A stretch of DNA of 64,000 bases, from contig NC_092363.1 in assembly GCF_030848805.1 (NCBI RefSeq), positions 18,260,600 to 18,324,599 of the forward strand. Direction: 5' to 3'. Every line of letters begins with the position of its first letter. Within the stretch, counting starts at the first letter, position 1. The notes under the pieces were generated by a model that was not told the DNA's origin, made no database searches, and saw only the letters and a program-made list of their open reading frames with translations. This DNA comes from Temnothorax longispinosus. Its lineage: Eukaryota > Arthropoda > Insecta > Hymenoptera > Formicidae. Position numbers and translations under genes: made by a program. This document shows positions 58,492 through 64,000 of this stretch, piece by piece.

Positions 58492-61340
58492 TTATTCTCT
58501 GAATTTTGCCTTCACTTTAGCGGGTAGTGGCAACAGATATAAGACGCTGTTCAATATAATAAGACCGACGGCGAACGCTAGAGAGATTAGCAGATTCAAG
58601 TCCACGTTTAACACCTCGGAAATGTTTTCGCCCTCTCTGGTAAGGCGTTCTATCAGGTAAGTCTTGCCATCAGGGTACCTACAAAGCTCGGGTATGCCAG
58701 GACAAGTAAAGCTCTCGTTGTAGGGCAGATTGGACAGGAGGGGGGTGTCGATGACCAGCTGATTCAGGGCCAGAGATGCGTATCTGGTCGGTAACGCGGT
58801 CGTCGCCATCGCTAACCAATAGGGCAAGTTTTTCAGGCTACGAATCGCGCCCGACGCGACCACAAGGGACAACAGGGTCATGTACAGTACCGTGATGGCA
58901 CCGATTACGGGCCTACCGACCACCATCAGCACGGCTACCGTCACTTGCTCCGCCGCCACGTAACTGGACCACAGAATACCGGAAGCGTACGCCCACGAGG
59001 TGAGATCTAGCTCCAGAATGGGAATCAGGATTGTAATCGTTATCAGCGTCGATATGAAACTCAGCGGAAGACTCAGCATGGTGTACGCGGTCAAAAACAT
59101 CGCGCCACCGTAAAGACCCTCTCGCTTTTCTTGGTAATACCTTGCGCGGAAACCTGGAACTGTATCAAGTCTTATGTAATTAAATGCTGTAGATCGGAAA
59201 GAAATGCACTTCAACATATCTTGAACAGCAATACGAATAGAAAAGAGTTAAAAAAAACCTTAAATATTCTTTGAATATCTTTAAGTTAGTTCGAGATTTG
59301 ACACTAAAACCATCTATTGTCTGTTCTACTTGATTAATTTGCTTTTCGACTTACACAAAAGCGACGTCGCAGCTATCCCGGCAACGTAAAACAACGTCAA
59401 GACGTTGAAGATCAAGCCACCGGTTTGCAAGAAGATTCTTGATTGTACGGGACTTGAATGCGAGTACAGTATGCTCATTAGAGCAACGACGAATGGCAGT
59501 AACAGCAGGCGAGCGGCAAAGTGTCCCAGGCCGATCTTATTGAATGAGAATGTAGTCGCCATACTTCGTCTAAATGTAACAATATGATTGCGAATGATTA
59601 ATAAGATATCTATCCTAAAACTGTCGACCTTAATTTTATCGATAGATTATACGGTTGACTAGGAAATCATTTTATTTCAATTACACACGTGATGCCAAGA
59701 TAATATCGAATGTTAAAAGATTTATAATTATAATTTTTATAGTTATAATTGTCGACGAAGTCTTTTCCAAGAACAAATATTGACTTCGAAGAATTTACAT
59801 ATCACTCTAGTTAAGCCCTAATTTTGTTCAAATAACGTGAGACTACACTTTCGTAAATGATTATAATTCGGGATTATAACTCACAAATATAGTGCCAGAA
59901 GAGTCGAGAAGCATCCGGGCTTGATTCCGCGTCCCAAACCCTTATGCATGATACCGAGGGCAGTATCTTTCATGCTGTGCGGCACTTGCGGCCCTTCTTT
60001 CATGTAAAGCACTCCATCCACCTTGAACTTCTCGACCAAGACCGATATCTGCTGATTGGACTCTAAAAAGCGATCTCTGGAGCGGCGATCGACGGTCGAC
60101 AAGCATACTGGAAAAGCGACGAGTTCTAATATATCGAGTTGCTTCTTTTATTTAAAAAGTATTTTTGTCGTTGTTTAGTCAGCTTTTTAAAACACTTTAA
60201 GGACTTGCAGGGGAAATAATAAAAATTACTAGAATAACAAATATTAATTTCTAAGTGGAGCTATATTCCGATAAGTAATATCGTTTTGTGCGATACTTAC
60301 GGTAGTACATCAAGGGGTTCTCTAGTTCCGGACATGGGAAGCCGATGTAGGTGAAATAATCCAGCATGCTCCTGGTGGGTCCCGAGTAGACCACCGCACC
60401 TAGACACAGCAACGTCACGCGACTGACGAACGGCAGCACGTCGGACCTGGGGGTCTCCATGGTAAGGACGACGATGGAGCCGCGTCTGGTGGCGTAGGAC
60501 CACAGCATCGAGACGATGAGATACGTGTTGAGAGGATCGGTGTCCCAGGTCGGTTCGTCCAGCAGCAGCAGGGTCGGATCCTTGGCGAGCTGCACGCCCA
60601 GCATCAGCCGCCGATACTCCGGTCTGGTGAGGTCGTTCACCGACCGATTGGCGACCTGCGAGAGCGCTAGGTCGGCGAGGGTCTGCCGCACCCGGGCCTC
60701 GCGATTGTTTAGATTGCCGAGCCACGTGGCGTACATCAGGGTCTGACGGACCGTCAGACTCGGCAGCAGGTGACACCTGTGAGCCACGTAGCCGCCGTGA
60801 CGCCGGAACAGCTCCGGCGTCAGCAGGTTGCCGTTCAGGGTGACCCGACCCCTCGTCTCGCCCTCCGCCCTCCCAGCTAGTAAAAATTTCAAGTCCAGGT
60901 TATTTTAAATTAATTTTTGATTCTGAGACATTATCGTCTTCTTCTATATTTTTTTTATTTATCTTCGATGAAATTTAACCAGAGATATTTTTATGAAAAT
61001 TTTCTCATCATAGCGCGGCGCAAAAGTATGATATAGTCATGGTAAAGTTTAATGAATAAATTGTAAAGGGCTGATTATCTAATCTATATTTTTTGCAATT
61101 TTGCAGAACGCTACGATATAAGAAGAATGGTTGGAATTATTCACCGATAACATCGAGGAGCGCTCGTTTGCCGGAGCCCTTCGACCCTAGAATAGCCAAG
61201 ACCTCTCCGCCGTGAACGCGGGCTGATACATCTCTAAGCACCGCCGTAGGTTCGGATTTGTTGAGGCAGGTACCTTCGATCACCACCGAAGTGGAATGAA
61301 ACACGTTGGCTATGTCCAGAACGCAATCGGATGGAATCAT
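58492..61340 (-). CDS. ABCG half transporter, ABCG8-like, with degenerate ATPase motifs
   Basis: ABCG proteins have one nucleotide-binding domain followed by six membrane spans and work as dimers; ABCG5/ABCG8 export sterols. Five minus-strand exons, 61340-61145, 60876-60301, 60107-59885, 59569-59355 and 59153-58492, join in phase to 623 residues. Walker A reads GSKGSGKRALL (about 52-62), with Arg where Ser/Thr is expected. Walker B is LLLLDEPT (about 168-175). The signature is LTRPEYRR instead of SGGERRR, the Q-loop is AHRC, the D-loop WDTD and the switch histidine is replaced in TMETPRSD. Membrane segments start in exon 4 (ARLLLLPFVVALMSILY) and run through exon 5. STVDRRSRDR resembles ABCG8 most. 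Such erosion fits the less active member of a heterodimer; the partner gene is not in the window. Upstream exons may exist, since the frame closes shortly before the chosen Met. Confidence 0.88.
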
Positions 61341-64000
61341 CTTGGGAATCGCTGTTACGTTCGGTACCCACGATTACATTCCTCAAGTAACATCTACGGA
61401 GCTCTACGAAGGTAAAAGATTCTAAAATTATCTCTCCTAAAATATAATACATATATTTTTCATTGCAATTTATTCTATTATTTACGTAATTTCGTGCTCA
61501 TTATCTCAAAATCTTATCTTTAATAATAGAGCTGTCTATTCTTAATTAATAGTTGCTTATGCCAAATTAATTACGATAATCAGTATTGCGATATTAGTAA
61601 GGAAATTATTAAGGAAACGTACGAACTCTCTCACAGAATATTAGAAATAATAAGTAACATCCGAAAGAACATGCGGAAGACACCAAGGCGCAGGACTGTC
61701 GCCGGATTCATCCATCCGTCGCGCACTTGACCGTGTCCGGATCTCGAGGACACCGTGCGTCAGAGCCGTCAGAGGCGCGCGTACACTTCAACAAAGAGAC
61801 CCTCCCGCACTCGCGTCGATTTTCCACGATCTTCCGCACCTCCCGCAAAATGGTAGTCCAGACGGTAGCCGATAATGCACCAACACGCGAAAGCGTGTGC
61901 TACCGCGGCGCGGATTGCAGCGCGCACTGACCAGCGCGTAAAAGAGTGACTACTCGCTCGAGCGAGGCTGGGGACGCGAGAAACGCGAAGCCAGCAGGTA
62001 ACGATACCCGGCTGGCTGCCCGGCTGGGAGTTGGCTCTCCTCGAGTCCTCGAGGTGAATGTCTTCTCCGACGCGGGCCCCGCGAACGGGAGGGGGACCGA
62101 CCCCGGAGCGAGACCATCGGCGTAAGCAGCGCGTTGCACGCGTCTCAACGTCGTCGCGCGAGCTAGATGAGATCGTTGTTTGGATGCCTTGATCGCGGTT
62201 TGCAAAATACCGTAAAAATACATCGTATTTTTGTGTGTGTGGACACGAAATTTGTTCCATCGAACTTCTGCCTGATAACCCGCCGTTAAACCTGTAGTTG
62301 GCCCTCGTTCGACATTTTCTCCATGTTTCATCGAGACCCCTCTTTTTTTTTACAGAAAAGAAAAAAATATAAATCAATGGCTGCGAATTAATATAACAAT
62401 AAAATTAAATATAACAATAAATTGTTATATTTTAAAAGTGTATATTATACAAACGAGATAAAAAGAATGTTAAAAATACGATTTTATAAATAAGATTTTA
62501 TAAATACACTTTAATTTGATTTGGAAGACGAGATGTAAAGGATACATTTTGTATTTTTATTATATTTATTATATTATATAAAATGTTACACCTGTACTTT
62601 ATCTTATAGCTATTCCAAAATGATCAAGAAAAAAATCTTAATTAATGGTACCGTTACTGTAAGATGTATACAAATCTTCGTGAATAGATATAAGTGACGT
62701 AGATAATATTTCCCCGATAAGCTCCTCAATCAACCGGATAAATGTTGAAAAAAGAAGGGGCTTGATGAAGATATTTTAATTAAAGTTTCTTACGTTAATT
62801 TACGTTTATTTCGCTTTTACTTTGTTTTGTTTTATTTAAAGTCTACCCTTAAGTTATTCCTTTGCTCCTCTTTAAAAACATCCATCTACTAACTCGAATA
62901 CATTTCGCCGTATACGTAAAACAAAGCAGAGACGCGCGAGAAAGAGGCAAGAACGAGAAGCGATAGTGTAAAAAAACGCAGAGGATCCACGCTGGATGGG
63001 CGCGAGCTATCCTCGCGGGCCCGGCGCGTTCACGCCATTGCGAACTCGTCGGTGGGGTACCGGTGAGGGCCCCGGAGAGGGAAAACTCGTGGGGGCCTCG
63101 GTGGGCTCCTCCGTCAGCGGTGGCGGCCAGCGTTCCGGCAGGACTCCGGCGAGTCGCGCGATATCTGTCGCTTCGCTTCGATCGCGAGCCGAGGAAGATA
63201 TCTCGGGTAAAAATCTCGACAACGACGACGACGACGACGGCGGCGGCGGCGTCGCGGTAACGCGGTCGCCCAAGACAGAAAGATCGTTTTTTTTTCTCAT
63301 CCCCGCGGGTGACGGTCCTCCGGCACGCAAGGGAAGTGCATCCCTTTTCTCTGTCACGCGAAGTCGCGGGAAGCCCGATCGGCCGGCGCGGGCGATCGGC
63401 GCAGGAGGACGACGAACCGGAATGGAGAGGAGGCAGCAGCGTCGTCGTCGTGACTCTTCCAGCTTCCAAGGTTGAAGGCCCAACGCGAATACACAGCCGG
63501 TGAGTCATTGTCACGAAGATCAGAGCGCGGCAGCGCGCCTTCTCCCTTCTGTTCTGTCTCCCTTGGTCTCCCTCTCTCTTTTTCTCCTCTTCTCATCCTC
63601 GCTGCGAACGCCGAGTCGCCCTCACGCGCGTGTTCCGCGATTTTTCGAACGTGCTCACCACGAAAGCTCGTCTATCTACGATGCCGACTTTGTGGGTTTC
63701 CACGGAATGGAAATAAATTTTTTTTTTTTCTACTTTTGCTGATAAAGCTAAGTTTAGGAGTTGGTGCCGATCTCGTAAGAGGAACCCTCTTTATAATACT
63801 ATCTCGGAGATTGATAATAAATAAATAACGCCTTGTTTTCCTTTTCTTTCGAATGTTTTTCTAAGTTCGTAGAATTGAAGAAAATATTTAATTATTTCCG
63901 ATAATTGTCGAAGTAATTTAATCTGATAAATTAAGTTAACTTGGGCACTCTTCCTGTCTTTTCTTACATCGTCTCTTTTCCTTTGATATTTAATTGTTAC
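61341..64000. other. Region right of the ABCG gene, no gene confirmed
   Basis: 61.35-61.65 kb is AT-rich. Blocks at 61.7-62.3 kb and 63.0-63.6 kb are GC-rich with long overlapping ORFs on both strands and trinucleotide runs (gac/ggc near 63218-63255), typical of promoter or 5' UTR composition. A donor agccg/gtgagt at 63499/63500 could end a non-coding first exon of a plus-strand gene beyond the window. No recognisable domain was found. Confidence 0.45.

Noticed and set aside
61769..62377. 202-codon minus ORF upstream of the ABCG gene
   Set aside because: No similarity to ABCG N-termini, and the adjoining frames are equally open; treated as GC-rich noncoding DNA.
62849..63514. 221-codon minus ORF near the right edge
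   Set aside because: Composed largely of Arg/Ser/Pro and a poly-Val run from GAC/GGC trinucleotide repeats; overlapping plus-strand ORFs are just as long.
1..64000. CRISPR arrays, bacterial operons, tRNA or rRNA genes
   Set aside because: None seen by eye; the spaced repeats present are foldback elements or microsatellites. A tRNAscan or Rfam search could still reveal small RNA genes.

Overview
This window is nuclear DNA from an insect, most probably a hymenopteran and perhaps an ant. The genes are split by introns (nearly all GT-AG), CpG is not depleted, and GC-rich promoter stretches alternate with AT-rich introns and intergenic DNA. The N-terminus of the juvenile-hormone-methyltransferase-like gene also resembles the bee forms. 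The species assignment is inference. No prokaryotic, organellar or viral genes were seen.

Eleven protein-coding genes can be assembled exon by exon with matching splice phases; two show one anomaly each. From left to right they are: Pex13 (minus, 3' end outside the window); Atg7 (minus); auxilin/cyclin-G-associated kinase (plus, head-to-head with Atg7); an NMDA-type glutamate receptor of GluN3 type (plus); a JHAMT-like methyltransferase (minus); Keap1 (plus); a one-TOG-domain TOGARAM/crescerin-like protein (plus); a GXYLT/Shams glucoside xylosyltransferase (plus); GIPC/Kermit (plus); mitochondrial succinyl-CoA:3-ketoacid CoA-transferase (plus); and an ABCG8-like half transporter (minus).

The genes do not form a pathway or operon; this is an ordinary animal gene neighbourhood. 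The one arrangement that may matter for regulation is the Atg7/auxilin divergent promoter, which carries two adjacent CACGTG boxes resembling TFEB/Mitf (CLEAR) sites.

The intergenic and intronic DNA is rich in small non-autonomous foldback elements. They include three copies of one hairpin family (1.4, 29.2 and 32.4 kb), a nested cluster of three at 29.9-30.4 kb, a piggyBac-like miniature element inside auxilin, a 560-bp near-perfect foldback at 53.3 kb, and an inverted-repeat element in the SCOT gene with a hammerhead-like motif. Large gene-free stretches are 22.1-28.2 kb, 29.9-34.3 kb, 42.3-49.3 kb and 61.3-64 kb.

Points worth checking are a one-base phase clash in Keap1, a missing splice acceptor in the JHAMT-like gene, and the eroded catalytic motifs of the ABCG8-like ATPase. 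No clearly new multi-gene system was found. The most unusual material is the foldback-element population.
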